64,000 nt of DNA from Fundicoccus culcitae (GTDB taxonomy: Bacteria; Bacillota; Bacilli; Lactobacillales; Aerococcaceae): NCBI RefSeq assembly GCF_024661895.1, contig NZ_CP102453.1, positions 2,356,001 to 2,420,000 of the forward strand. Reading direction: 5' to 3'. Of the stretch, positions 26,202 through 34,910 are shown one piece after another. The notes under the pieces are model-generated. The model saw only the letters and a list, made by a program, of their open reading frames with translations. It was not told the DNA's origin and did no database searches. Within the stretch, counting starts at the first letter, position 1; every line of letters starts with the position of its first letter. Made by a program: the position numbers and the translations under genes.

Positions 26202-27122
26202 ATGATATTTAATAATGTGGTAGACGCCATTGGTTATACACCGATGGTTAAAATTAATGGACTTGATGAGAGTTATGCCGATATTTATGTGAAGTTGGAA
26301 AAAAACAATCCGAGTGGGTCGGTGAAAGACCGCCCTGTGAAATATATTATTCAAGATTTGATGGATAAGGGTGTATTGAAACCCGGCGGAACGATTGTAG
26401 AATCGACATCAGGAAATACGGGGGTCGGGCTCGCCATGGTTGGCGCCGCCCTGGGCATTAAAGTGATTATCGTCATGCCCGACTCCATGAGTGTGGAACG
26501 AAGAATGTTGATGCAAGCCTATGGGGCGGAACTTGTTTTAACGCCAGCGGCGGGTGGAATGAGTTTGGCCGGTGAAAAAGCGGAAGAAATTGCCAAAGAA
26601 CACAACGCGCCGATTTTCGGACAATTCACTAACGAAGCCAATGTGACATCGCATGAAGAAACAACCGCACGCGAAATTTTGGCTGATTTGCCCGATGTGG
26701 ATGGCTTCTTAGCAGGAATTGGCACCGGCGGGACGGTTTCAGGTGTGGGTCGCGCGTTAAAAGCCAACAATCCTGAAACAGTCATTTGGGCAGTTGAACC
26801 AGCGGCGTCGCCTTTATTAACGAAAGGTGAAGCAGGCCCCCACAAAATTCAAGGCCTAGGAGCCAACTTTGTGCCTGAAATTTTGGACCGCTCTGTCATT
26901 GACCACATCGAAACCGTCACAAACGATGAAGCGATTGACACAGCTGTTGAATTAGCAAAAACACAAGGGATTTTAGCCGGCTTTTCTTCTGGCGCTAATT
27001 ATGTTGGAGCCCTAAAACTGGCTAAAAAGCTTGGGAAAGGCAAGAAGGTCGTCGTCGTTTTCCCAGATAGCGGGGAACGCTACTTATCTTCCGGGTTATT
27101 TGGAAATGGACAAACCGAATAA
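26202..27122 (+). CDS. cysK: Cysteine synthase A (O-acetylserine sulfhydrylase)
   Basis: PLP enzyme of 306 residues that makes L-cysteine from O-acetylserine and sulfide in the cytoplasm. The PLP lysine is in NNPSGSVKDRP (Lys42), the substrate loop TSGNTG is at 68-73 and the phosphate loop GTGGT is at 173-177. AGGAGG precedes the ATG. The stop codon lies inside the dispersed motif (27118-27131), and the end of the gene overlaps cysE by 17 bp. The partner CysE supplies O-acetylserine. Confidence 0.95.
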   Translation: MIFNNVVDAIGYTPMVKINGLDESYADIYVKLEKNNPSGSVKDRPVKYIIQDLMDKGVLKPGGTIVESTSGNTGVGLAMVGAALGIKVIIVMPDSMSVERRMLMQAYGAELVLTPAAGGMSLAGEKAEEIAKEHNAPIFGQFTNEANVTSHEETTAREILADLPDVDGFLAGIGTGGTVSGVGRALKANNPETVIWAVEPAASPLLTKGEAGPHKIQGLGANFVPEILDRSVIDHIETVTNDEAIDTAVELAKTQGILAGFSSGANYVGALKLAKKLGKGKKVVVVFPDSGERYLSSGLFGNGQTE

Positions 27123-27660
27123 ATATCACCGTGAAAACCCCCAAGATCTTGCCCAGTACATTTATGAAAATGATCCTGCAGCAACGAGCGTTGAGGAAGT
27201 CATCGACTTATACCCTGGCTTCAAAGCCGTGATGAACCATAGACAAGCCCACCAATTGTATTTAGAAGGCAAACTGTATGAGGCTAGAAAAGTCTCGGAA
27301 GCCTCGCGAACCGAGACGGGTATTGAAATTCATGCTGGCGCCAAGTTAGGCAACAATATTTTCATCGATCATGGTATGGGCGTGGTGATTGGTGAAACAG
27401 CAGTGGTCGGAGACCGAGTGAAAATTTTCCACGGTGTCACCTTGGGCGGCACAGGCAAGGAAAAAGGTGTCAAACGCCACCCCACCATCGAACACGATGT
27501 GGAAATTGGCACCAACGCCACGTTGTTGGGCGACATCACGATTGGTCACCATGCCAAAATTGGCGCTGGAGCCGTCGTCTTGAAAGACGTACCCGCTTAC
27601 GCCACCGCTGTAGGCGTTCCGGCAAGGATTATCTTGCGAGATTCTGAACCGTTTAAATAA
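27106..27660 (+). CDS. cysE: Serine O-acetyltransferase
   Basis: Left-handed beta-helix acetyltransferase of 184 residues that makes O-acetylserine from L-serine and acetyl-CoA. Hexapeptide repeats run from about residue 74 to 170. The catalytic His is in IDHGMG (89) and the acetyl-CoA region is HGVTLGGTGK (109-118). The N-terminal helical region is short compared with E. coli CysE, as in many Firmicutes. The ATG at 27106 lies within cysK, implying translational coupling. Because of the overlap, the dispersed motif encodes residues 5-8 (NKYH). An upstream in-frame ATG at 27031 would bury the start deep in cysK. Confidence 0.93.
   Translation: MDKPNKYHRENPQDLAQYIYENDPAATSVEEVIDLYPGFKAVMNHRQAHQLYLEGKLYEARKVSEASRTETGIEIHAGAKLGNNIFIDHGMGVVIGETAVVGDRVKIFHGVTLGGTGKEKGVKRHPTIEHDVEIGTNATLLGDITIGHHAKIGAGAVVLKDVPAYATAVGVPARIILRDSEPFK
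27118..27131 (+). repeat. Dispersed AATAAATATCACCG motif at the cysK stop codon
   Basis: The TAA of cysK is bases 3-5 of the motif, and the same bases are cysE codons in another frame. Confidence 0.8.
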
Positions 27661-27669
27661 ATATCCCTG
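27656..27669 (+). repeat. Dispersed AATAAATATCCCTG motif at the cysE stop codon
   Basis: The TAA of cysE is bases 3-5 of the exact 14-mer, directly before the terminator. Confidence 0.85.
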
Positions 27670-27708
27670 AACATTCAATGTCGTTAAGATGATGTTGGAT
27701 GTTTTTTT
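27670..27708 (+). terminator. Rho-independent terminator of cysK-cysE
   Basis: Stem AACATTCAA / TTGGATGTT with a G-T pair, followed by seven Ts. Confidence 0.75.
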
Positions 27709-27765
27709 GACTCGGAAAAACTTATAAAGCATGCTTAGATAGGATTATGAGCAATATAATTTATT

Positions 27766-27811
27766 AAAAGACGTTGCTCCCCAGATTTCAAGGGGCAGTA
27801 ACGTCTTTTTT
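27766..27811 (+). terminator. Hairpin terminator, copy 1 flanking the antitoxin gene
   Basis: Stem AAAAGACGTTGCT..CCCC / GGGG..AGTAACGTCTTTT with a T run. A near-identical copy lies at 28189-28236, so the antitoxin gene sits between direct repeats. Confidence 0.8.
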
Positions 27812-27835
27812 AGTTTTCAGCAAACAGAAAACGAA

Positions 27836-27871
27836 TGGACGTTGTCATTACGATGTGTTACAATTATTGTA
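27836..27871 (+). promoter_or_regulatory. Promoter and operator of the RelB/DinJ-like gene
   Basis: -35 TGGACG (27836-27841) and -10 TACAAT (27859-27864), 17 bp apart. The -10 box is half of a 13-bp palindrome TACAATTATTGTA, a plausible site for autoregulation by the ribbon-helix-helix antitoxin. Confidence 0.6.
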
Positions 27872-27886
27872 TGGAGGTGTGCATCA

Positions 27887-28186
27887 ATGAGTAAAACAGT
27901 TAATTTAAATGTGAGGATTCAACCAGAAATTAAAAATCAAGCAGAAGAGATTCTAAATGATTTGGGGCTCTCGGCATCGACGGCAATTAATATTTTTTAC
28001 CGTCAAATTATTGAGCAACAGGGGCTGCCTTTCGAAGTGAAACATCGAGATAACAACAATACTTTAAGTAAAGAATCAATTTATCAAGAAATTGATAAGG
28101 GCTTGAAATCTTATTTAGAAGGAAAAGTTACACCTGTTGAACGAGTATTAGAAGAGTTGAAACAGGAGTATAATAATACAATCTAA
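27887..28186 (+). CDS. RelB/DinJ-family antitoxin without an adjacent toxin
   Basis: Ribbon-helix-helix protein of 99 residues. The N-terminal strand VNLNVRI and helices EIKNQAEEILNDLGLSASTA and INIFYRQIIEQQGLPFEV are the DinJ/RelB pattern; the C-terminal half should wrap a toxin. GGAGG lies 10 bp before ATG 27887. No RelE/YafQ-like gene follows: the stop is 2 bp from a terminator, and the next gene is on the other strand. It is therefore an orphan antitoxin, perhaps a relic or a free regulator. Near-identical terminators flank the gene. Confidence 0.85.
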   Translation: MSKTVNLNVRIQPEIKNQAEEILNDLGLSASTAINIFYRQIIEQQGLPFEVKHRDNNNTLSKESIYQEIDKGLKSYLEGKVTPVERVLEELKQEYNNTI

Positions 28187-28188
28187 TT

Positions 28189-28236
28189 AAAAGACGTTAC
28201 TCTCCCCAGATTTCCAGGGGTAGTAACGTCTTTTTT
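28189..28236 (+). terminator. Hairpin terminator, copy 2 flanking the antitoxin gene
   Basis: Same stem as 27766-27811 (AAAAGACGTTACT / AGTAACGTCTTTTTT). It also serves the convergent PepSY gene. Confidence 0.8.
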
Positions 28237-28237
28237 G

Positions 28238-28251
28238 CAGAGATATTTATT
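28238..28251 (-). repeat. Dispersed AATAAATATCTCTG motif at the PepSY gene stop codon
   Basis: On the minus strand it follows the TAA of the PepSY gene and precedes the shared terminator. Confidence 0.8.
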
Positions 28252-28727
28252 TAGGTTTTTAATTTCATTTGGACAATTGTTCCGTCTTGGGCGTCAACTT
28301 TAACTTCGGTAATGTCTGTTCCGCTGGGGTCAGCCATTTCCACTTTCCAAACGGTGCGTTGACCAGCGCGGTCCATTTCCCATTGGAAGGCTTGGCCGAC
28401 CTGGGCATTATTTAAGGCCAACTGGTTAATTTCCGCAAGGGGCAGGAGGTTGGTCAGATTCAAGGCTTTGCTTTGGCGGCGAATAGGATCCTGGTCTTTG
28501 GTTTTAAGAGGCTTTTGGTGCTGCTTCATGGTCGCGCCGGTTTGCGCATTGATTTCAAGGGTGTGACGGTAAGTGCCATCATTACCAACCATGTCATATT
28601 TTATAAAGGGTCCTTCATATTCGATTTGCAATTTATTGATGTCGTTGTTCGGATACTGGGTCAAAAAGGTGTCAATAGCAGCTGCGACAGAGATGATGCC
28701 TAACTGGTCTTCGAATACATGTGTCAT
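28251..28727 (-). CDS. PepSY-domain protein, two domains
   Basis: Protein of 158 residues with two PepSY-like alpha-beta repeats. The first covers about residues 12-70 (SVAAAIDTFLTQYP...RHTLEINAQTGATMK) and the second about 94-158 (LAEINQLALNN...WKVEMADPSGTDITEVKVDAQDGTIVQ). There is no signal peptide or membrane helix, so it is probably cytoplasmic, unlike most PepSY proteins. PepSY domains often bind or inhibit proteases; a role here is unknown. An extended -10 TGGTATAAT lies about 45 bp upstream on the minus strand. Confidence 0.78.
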   Translation of the reverse strand: MTHVFEDQLGIISVAAAIDTFLTQYPNNDINKLQIEYEGPFIKYDMVGNDGTYRHTLEINAQTGATMKQHQKPLKTKDQDPIRRQSKALNLTNLLPLAEINQLALNNAQVGQAFQWEMDRAGQRTVWKVEMADPSGTDITEVKVDAQDGTIVQMKLKT

Positions 28728-28832
28728 GTTTTCCGCCTCCTATCCGTGATTTATTTATCTTTCAATATAATTATACCATAAAATAGGATGAGTAAACAGC
28801 CTGCGCGTATGAGACTCAATAAATCCTTAAAA

Positions 28833-28861
28833 ATGACAAGCCCCCTGAAAATCGCTACAAT
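28833..28861 (+). promoter_or_regulatory. Promoter of the thiol peroxidase gene
   Basis: -35 ATGACA (28833-28838) and -10 TACAAT (28856-28861), 17 bp apart, about 36 bp before the start codon. Confidence 0.65.
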
Positions 28862-28897
28862 AAATACATTAAGAAAAATAATGACAAGAGGTGCAAC

Positions 28898-29383
28898 ATG
28901 GAAATTAAAAGAGGCGACCAAGTGATTCATTTAGTGGGGCAAACGTTAGCGGTTGGGGATAACCTACCCAATGTTGAGCTCGTTGATCGTGATCATCAAC
29001 CCGTTCAGTTGGCGGATTTTGTTAAAGGGACAACCGTGATTAGTATTGTGCCCGACATCAATACCAAAACCTGCAGCATTCAAACCAACCGCTTCAACGC
29101 CATTGCCAAAGAAAAAGACTACCCAATTCTTACGCTGAGTACCAACTCCCCTGACGACATTGTCAACTGGTGCCAAGCCAATAACGTCGATATGACTTAC
29201 TTATCCGATCAAAAGCATCATTTTAGCGATGCATCCGGTCTGTTGATGGAAGAAAATGGCAAGCTTGCGCGCACCGTCCTAGTGGTCGATGAAAATTCGA
29301 AAATCCACTACATCGAAATCGTGCCCGATATGCGCGACGAACCCAATTACGACCTCGCCCTACAAGCCGCCGAGACCCTCTAA
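28898..29383 (+). CDS. tpx: Thiol peroxidase (Tpx-type peroxiredoxin)
   Basis: Cytoplasmic atypical 2-Cys peroxiredoxin of 161 residues that reduces hydroperoxides with thioredoxin. The peroxidatic cysteine is in VPDINTKTCSIQT (Cys59) and the resolving cysteine in NWCQANNV (Cys92), as in Tpx of other bacteria. The usual DLPFA segment before the second cysteine is changed to NSPDD. AAGAGG precedes the ATG. It is a single gene with its own promoter and a perfect terminator. Confidence 0.92.
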   Translation: MEIKRGDQVIHLVGQTLAVGDNLPNVELVDRDHQPVQLADFVKGTTVISIVPDINTKTCSIQTNRFNAIAKEKDYPILTLSTNSPDDIVNWCQANNVDMTYLSDQKHHFSDASGLLMEENGKLARTVLVVDENSKIHYIEIVPDMRDEPNYDLALQAAETL

Positions 29384-29399
29384 AGTAAATATCACTGCT

Positions 29400-29437
29400 A
29401 AAAGCCTGCAGCAACGAATATTGCTGCAGGCTTTTTT
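29400..29437 (+). terminator. Rho-independent terminator of tpx
   Basis: Perfect stem AAAAGCCTGCAGCAA / TTGCTGCAGGCTTTT plus Ts. GTAAATATCACTG, a one-base variant of the dispersed motif, lies between stop and stem. Confidence 0.92.
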
Positions 29438-29447
29438 ATATTACATG

Positions 29448-29530
29448 AAGCGCGTGCCTTCTGAAAATCGGGATGACCCGCGTTGCGAGAGCGCGTGCCT
29501 TCGGAAAATCGGGATGACCCGCGCTCCCTA
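29448..29530. repeat. Tandem repeat GCGCGTGCCTTC..GGGATGACCCGCG (2 units)
   Basis: Two units with a 41-bp period next to the tpx terminator. Confidence 0.75.
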
Positions 29531-29727
29531 AGCACACGCCATTCCAATAAATTTGTCTCGCGCTCCCTAGGCGCGCGACAACTCCGCCATAATTTGTCTC
29601 ACGCTCCCTAGGCGCGCGACAACTCCGCCATAATTTGTCTCGCGCTCCCTAGGCACGCGACAACTCCGCCATAATTTGTCTCGCGCTCCCTAAGCGCCCG
29701 ACAATTTCGCCACAATTTGTCTCGCGC
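29521..29727. repeat. Tandem palindromic repeat, TTTGTCTCGCGC family (5 units)
   Basis: Units of about 42 bp: TTTGTCTCGCGCTCCCTAGG and then GCGCGACAACTCCGCCATAA. Arms TTGTC.CGCGC / GCGCG.GACAA pair. It fills the convergent junction of tpx and the TetR gene. Confidence 0.85.
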
Positions 29728-29756
29728 CAGCCTACTCAACCCAACTCACTCACCCC

Positions 29757-30362
29757 CTAAAACACAATATCCACGCCCAACACGGTCAGATTGGCATTGC
29801 CAATCATCTTCACCATCAAATGGGCCAGCTGCGCCGCGGTCATGTCATTATCATCACTCAGCCACCAATTCAGTAGATTCATCACAATCGAAATACTGTA
29901 ATTGGCCACCACCTCGATCGGAATCTCCAAATCCGACTCCTTGATCGTCAAGCGGTCCAGAATATCCTTGTAATTTTTCACCACGCTTTCCCACAGCGTA
30001 TCCTTCAAAATCCGCCAATCAACGCTTTGAATCAAACTAAAATAAAAATCTTTTTCCTCTTGAACCATCAACAACATCCGCGTAATCGTATCGGTAATTT
30101 CTTTGACATAAATTTTATTGTCTTCTTTTAATAAATTTCCCGACTCAGACGTCGACATCGCTTCTAAGGCTTTCATCAACAACTGCTGCATTAAGTCGAA
30201 TTTATCTTTGTAATGGCTGTAAAAGGTGGAGCGGTTAATCATGGCAGCTTCAGCAATATCTTTCACTGAAACATTTTCAAAACCTTTTTCTTTGACTAAT
30301 TCAATAAATACCTGGTTGATGGTCATTCGCGTCCGCATAACGCGCAAATCTTCTTTAGTCAC
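29757..30362 (-). CDS. TetR/AcrR-family transcriptional regulator
   Basis: Repressor-type protein of 201 residues. The N-terminal DNA-binding domain is clear: NQVFIELVKEKGFENVSVKD followed by IAEAAMINRSTFYSHYKDKF (about residues 16-55). The C-terminal ligand domain has no recognised relatives. The start is GTG at 30362; an ATG eight codons later is also possible. It is divergent from the dehydratase activator-like gene, with 217 bp between, so that gene is the likely target. The gap holds the small palindrome GTTGCTTAAACAAC at 30421, a possible operator. Confidence 0.9.
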   Translation of the reverse strand: MTKEDLRVMRTRMTINQVFIELVKEKGFENVSVKDIAEAAMINRSTFYSHYKDKFDLMQQLLMKALEAMSTSESGNLLKEDNKIYVKEITDTITRMLLMVQEEKDFYFSLIQSVDWRILKDTLWESVVKNYKDILDRLTIKESDLEIPIEVVANYSISIVMNLLNWWLSDDNDMTAAQLAHLMVKMIGNANLTVLGVDIVF

Positions 30363-30579
30363 TAATTTGACGCCTGCCTTTCCAATAAATAAATAAGTTT
30401 TCCAACATATAAAAAGAAGTGTTGCTTAAACAACGGGGGGTATCTGTTTGAGGGTTGCTATAAATAATATTTATTAATAAAATAAAAGTATGTAACTAAA
30501 ATAACATCTGTAGTATATAGTTTCAATATAGCATAAAAATGACTTATTTAACAATAGTAATGAAAGGAGCGCCAAGTGT

Positions 30580-33500
30580 ATGCGTACAGCGATTTTAAAT
30601 GCAGGGATTGATGTGGGTTCAACCACTATTAAACTGGTCGTCATGAATGAAGCGAATCAAACCCTATACAAAAAATATGAACGGCATTATTCGGATGTGA
30701 AAAAAGCCACCAAACTGCTGTTTGAGGATGCCGCAGCGATATTTAGTGATCAAGAGGTTCGGATTTCGATTACAGGTTCGGGCGGGATGGGGATTTCTGA
30801 GGTTTTGGATATTGAATTTATTCAGGAAGTGATTGCGTGTTCGTTGACGGTTGAAACGCTGATTCCGGAAACGGACGTGTCCATTGAGTTGGGCGGCGAG
30901 GATGCCAAGATTACTTTTTTTGGGGATTCGCTTGAACAACGGATGAATGGCAGTTGTGCCGGGGGTACGGGGGCATTTATTGATCAGATGGCGCAGTTGT
31001 TGAACACGGATGCTAGTGGGGTCAACGAGCTGGCTAAAAAGCATCAGAAAATTTATCCGATTGCGTCGCGGTGTGGCGTGTTTGCTAAAACCGATGTTCA
31101 ACCGCTAATCAATGATGGCGTTTCTAAAGAAGATATTGCTGCTTCGATTTTGCAGGCGGTGGTCAATCAAACGATTACCGGTTTAGCTTCGGGGCGAACG
31201 ATTGAAGGGAAAGTCGCCTTTCTGGGTGGACCCTTGTATTTCATGAGTGAACTGCGCGAGCGGTTTATCGCGACCCTTAAATTAAAAGATGAAGATGTTA
31301 TTTTCCCAGAGGATCCGCAATTGTATGTGGCCATGGGGGCGGCTTTAAATAGCGCTAAACAAAAGGAAACGACCAGTTTCAATGATTTGTATACTTTGGT
31401 GACTTCCGACAAAACGCCGGATTTGGCGCCAACGGATACCTTAGAGCCTTTATTTGAAAGTGAAGAAGATTTAGCCGCTTTTCGTCAGCGTCATGCCCAA
31501 GCGAAAGTTGAAGAGGCGCCATTAGAAGACTATGAGGGCGTGGCTTTTCTCGGGATTGATGCGGGTTCGACCACGACTAAAATGACTTTGATTGACCCTG
31601 AAGGGACGCTGTTGTGGAGTGATTATTCCAGTAATGAAGGGAATCCTTTGCAAAAGTCTATGGAAATGTTGACGGAGCTCTACCGGATATTGCCTGAGAA
31701 TGTGTATATTGGGCGGGCGGTGACGACTGGTTATGGGGAAGCTTTGATTAAGAATGCGTTAAAAGTGGATGAAGGCGAAGTTGAAACCGTCTGTCACTAC
31801 AAGGCGGCGGAACATTTTTCACCGGACGTGGATTTTATTTTAGATATTGGTGGCCAAGATATGAAAGCCATGACCATCCACAACGGCGTTTTGTCAGCCA
31901 TTAAATTAAATGAAGCCTGTTCATCCGGTTGTGGTAGTTTTATTGAAACACTGGCGGCTTCCTTGCAATATAATGTGTATGATTTTGCCAAAGAAGCCCT
32001 GAAATCCAAGGCGCCGGTTGATTTAGGCTCACGTTGTACCGTCTTTATGAATTCAAAGGTTAAGCAAACGCAAAAAGAAGGCGCTTCGATAGCGGATATT
32101 TCGGCGGGTCTGTCGATTTCAGTTATTAAAAATGCCTTGTACAAAGTGATTAAGGTGCAAGACCCTAAACGCCTAGGCAAGAAAATCTTATGCCAAGGGG
32201 GCACTTTTTATAACGAGTCCGTCTTGCGGGCCTTTGAACAAATTACCGGCCGTGAAGTTATTCGACCAAATATCGCTGGTTTAATGGGGGCTTATGGCTG
32301 TGCGTTAATTGCTGCCAACCAATACGTTCCCGGTGATGTTTCAACCTTGATGCAACCTGATGAAATGGCTAATTTTTCAGCCAGAAAAGAATTTACCCGT
32401 TGCGGTTTATGTTTAAATAATTGTGAATTAACCGTTACTTTATTTAATGATGGACGTCGCTTTGTTTCGGGCAACCGTTGTGAACGTGGCGAACAAAAAG
32501 GGATGGGTATTGCCTTTAAAGATATTAAGGAAAACACCAACTACAATTTAATGGCCTATAAATACGACCGCTTATTCCAATACAAACCTTTGAAAAACAA
32601 GGAAGCGACCCGGGGTTCGGTTGGTTTGATTCAAGCGATGAATATGTATGAGAATTATCCTTTATGGTTCACTTTCTTTACAGAACTTGGTTTTCAAGTG
32701 CGCTTATCAAATCGCAGTAGTAAAAAAATCTATGAACAAGGAATTTCTTCCATTCCCGATGATACCGTGTGTTATCCAGCCAAGTTAGCGCATGGTCACA
32801 TTAAAGATTTAATCCGGAAGAAATGTGATTTCATTTTCTACCCATGCATCAATTACGAACAACAAGAAGAATCCAAAGCGCCTAACTCTTATAATTGTCC
32901 CATCATTATTTCTTATCCGGCTGTGATTCGTAATAATGTGGATGAAATTGTGCAAGGCTTAGTGGATTACCGCTCACCGCATTTGAATTTTATGAACCGC
33001 GAACATATGGTCGATGTCTTAACCGAAATGTTACAAGATAAAGGCGTGAGTCGCGACGAAGTCGCTGCAGCTCTTGAAGCCGGTTTTGCTGAAATGTCTA
33101 GCTACCGGGCCGATATCCAAGCCAAAGGGGAAGAAGTGTTAAGTCACCTGCGTTACCATCCAAACGGAAAAGCCATTGTAGTGGCTGGACGGCCTTACCA
33201 TAGCGATCCCGAAATCAACCACGGGGTGGCTGATGTGATGATCAAAGAAGGCTTCCATGTTTTAACCGAAGATTCGATTAGTCATTTGACCGATATCGAT
33301 GGCTTGCGGGTGGTCAATCAATGGGTTTATCATGCCCGCTTGTATGCCGCCGCTAAAATCGTCTGTAAAACACCCAACCTTGAATTAGTGCAACTCAATT
33401 CCTTTGGTTGCGGGATTGATGCGATCACGGCTGAACAAGTCCAAGAAATTTTGGAGCAATATGGAAAAATCCATACTTTACTGAAAATTGATGAAGGCTC

Positions 33501-34866
33501 GAACTTAGGCGCTATCCGCATTCGGATTCGTTCCTTGAAAGCTGCTATGATTGAAAGAAGTATTGGCAAACAACCCGCTAAAAAATTATATGATACGCCT
33601 GAGGAAATTGTCTTTACGAAAGAAATGCGGAAGAAACATACCTTATTAATTCCAATGATGAGTCCTATCCATCAAGAAGGCCTTATTGATGAAGCCTTAC
33701 GTGCCAGTGGTTACCAAGTGGTACAAATCGGTACAGATACAGGGAAACAAGGGATTAACGAAGGCCTCAATTATGTTAATAACGATGCCTGTTATCCAGC
33801 CATCATTACCATCGGTCAACTGATTGACGCCTTGAAGAGTGGCAAATACGATGTCGATAATACCTCTGTAATTATGACCCAAACAGGTGGCGGTTGCCGG
33901 GCAACCAACTACATTCCCCTGTTGCGGAAAGCCCTGCGTGACGCTGGCTTCCCACAAGTGCCAGTCGTGTCCGTTTCTACCGGTGTGGCAGGAACAGAAA
34001 CCAACGAAGGGTTCCGCTATAGCTTACCTATGTTGGCTAGACTCGGCGTAGCCGTTTTATACGGCGATTTATTCCAAAAACTCTTGTACCGGACCCGCCC
34101 ATACGAGCTTGAAGCCGGAGCAGCCGATGCGCTATATGACTATTGGTTGGAACGCGTCCAACCTAATGTGAAAAATGGGAATCTGCGTGAATTTAATAAA
34201 AATATGCAAATGATTATCGACGATTTCGATAACCTGCCTCGAACTGACGCGGTTAAACCACGGGTTGGGATTGTCGGTGAGATCCTAGTGAAATATTCGC
34301 CAACTGCCAACAACGGCATTGTCGAACTACTCGAAGCCGAAGGCGCTGAAGCCGTGGTACCTGATTTGATTGGTTTTGCCAACTATTGCCTCTACAACAT
34401 GCAATGGAAAGCCGACAATTTAGGCTTTAAAAAAATAAATAAACCCATTGCTCAGTTTGCCATCAAATTTATTCAGTTCTGTGAAAAACCAATGAATAAA
34501 GCACTAGCCGCCTCAAAACATTTTGATCCTTTCACCGCCATTGAAGAAATTGCCCTTGGAGCCGAAAGTGTTATTTCAGTCGGCACCCACACCGGGGAAG
34601 GCTGGTACTTGACCGGCGAAATCATCCAATTCATTAACCATGGCGTGCCTAATGTGGTCATTACCCAGCCGTTCGGCTGCCTACCCAACCACGTGGTAGG
34701 ACGCGGCATGATGAAAGAAATTCGCCGCCAATACCCAGGCGCCAACCTAACCGCCATTGACTACGACCCCGGCGTTTCCGAAGTCAACCAAATGAACCGC
34801 ATCCGCCTAATGCTCGCCCAAGCCCAGAAAAAACTCGAAAAAGCCAGTGCAAGTTCTTTTAAATAA
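30580..34866 (+). CDS. Giant acyl-CoA dehydratase activase (two BcrAD/BadFG ATPase domains plus HgdB-like C-terminal region)
   Basis: Cytoplasmic protein of 1428 residues. Domain 1 (about 5-265) and domain 2 (about 325-590) are both ASKHA ATPases of the 2-hydroxyglutaryl-CoA dehydratase activator type, with GIDVGSTTIK and GIDAGSTTTK phosphate loops. Iron-sulfur cysteines are visible in both: NGSCAGGTGAF and ASRCGVFAK, then NEACSSGCGSF and GSRCTVFMN. A CGLCLNNCELTV cysteine cluster (about 610) leads into the DUF2229/HgdB-like half. Such fusions occur in many anaerobic and facultative Firmicutes; a substrate is not established. No separate dehydratase, CoA-transferase or electron-transfer gene is adjacent. 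A divergent TetR gene probably controls it. Confidence 0.88.
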   Translation: MRTAILNAGIDVGSTTIKLVVMNEANQTLYKKYERHYSDVKKATKLLFEDAAAIFSDQEVRISITGSGGMGISEVLDIEFIQEVIACSLTVETLIPETDVSIELGGEDAKITFFGDSLEQRMNGSCAGGTGAFIDQMAQLLNTDASGVNELAKKHQKIYPIASRCGVFAKTDVQPLINDGVSKEDIAASILQAVVNQTITGLASGRTIEGKVAFLGGPLYFMSELRERFIATLKLKDEDVIFPEDPQLYVAMGAALNSAKQKETTSFNDLYTLVTSDKTPDLAPTDTLEPLFESEEDLAAFRQRHAQAKVEEAPLEDYEGVAFLGIDAGSTTTKMTLIDPEGTLLWSDYSSNEGNPLQKSMEMLTELYRILPENVYIGRAVTTGYGEALIKNALKVDEGEVETVCHYKAAEHFSPDVDFILDIGGQDMKAMTIHNGVLSAIKLNEACSSGCGSFIETLAASLQYNVYDFAKEALKSKAPVDLGSRCTVFMNSKVKQTQKEGASIADISAGLSISVIKNALYKVIKVQDPKRLGKKILCQGGTFYNESVLRAFEQITGREVIRPNIAGLMGAYGCALIAANQYVPGDVSTLMQPDEMANFSARKEFTRCGLCLNNCELTVTLFNDGRRFVSGNRCERGEQKGMGIAFKDIKENTNYNLMAYKYDRLFQYKPLKNKEATRGSVGLIQAMNMYENYPLWFTFFTELGFQVRLSNRSSKKIYEQGISSIPDDTVCYPAKLAHGHIKDLIRKKCDFIFYPCINYEQQEESKAPNSYNCPIIISYPAVIRNNVDEIVQGLVDYRSPHLNFMNREHMVDVLTEMLQDKGVSRDEVAAALEAGFAEMSSYRADIQAKGEEVLSHLRYHPNGKAIVVAGRPYHSDPEINHGVADVMIKEGFHVLTEDSISHLTDIDGLRVVNQWVYHARLYAAAKIVCKTPNLELVQLNSFGCGIDAITAEQVQEILEQYGKIHTLLKIDEGSNLGAIRIRIRSLKAAMIERSIGKQPAKKLYDTPEEIVFTKEMRKKHTLLIPMMSPIHQEGLIDEALRASGYQVVQIGTDTGKQGINEGLNYVNNDACYPAIITIGQLIDALKSGKYDVDNTSVIMTQTGGGCRATNYIPLLRKALRDAGFPQVPVVSVSTGVAGTETNEGFRYSLPMLARLGVAVLYGDLFQKLLYRTRPYELEAGAADALYDYWLERVQPNVKNGNLREFNKNMQMIIDDFDNLPRTDAVKPRVGIVGEILVKYSPTANNGIVELLEAEGAEAVVPDLIGFANYCLYNMQWKADNLGFKKINKPIAQFAIKFIQFCEKPMNKALAASKHFDPFTAIEEIALGAESVISVGTHTGEGWYLTGEIIQFINHGVPNVVITQPFGCLPNHVVGRGMMKEIRRQYPGANLTAIDYDPGVSEVNQMNRIRLMLAQAQKKLEKASASSFK

Positions 34867-34875
34867 ATACCTCTG
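34862..34875 (+). repeat. Dispersed motif variant AATAAATACCTCTG at a stop codon
   Basis: The TAA of the activase gene is bases 3-5 of the motif; a terminator follows. Confidence 0.75.
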
Positions 34876-34879
34876 CTAT

Positions 34880-34910
34880 AAAAGCCCGACCACTCAGTGG
34901 TCGGGCTTTT
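34880..34910 (+). terminator. Rho-independent terminator of the activase gene
   Basis: Perfect stem AAAAGCCCGACCACT / AGTGGTCGGGCTTTT. Confidence 0.92.
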
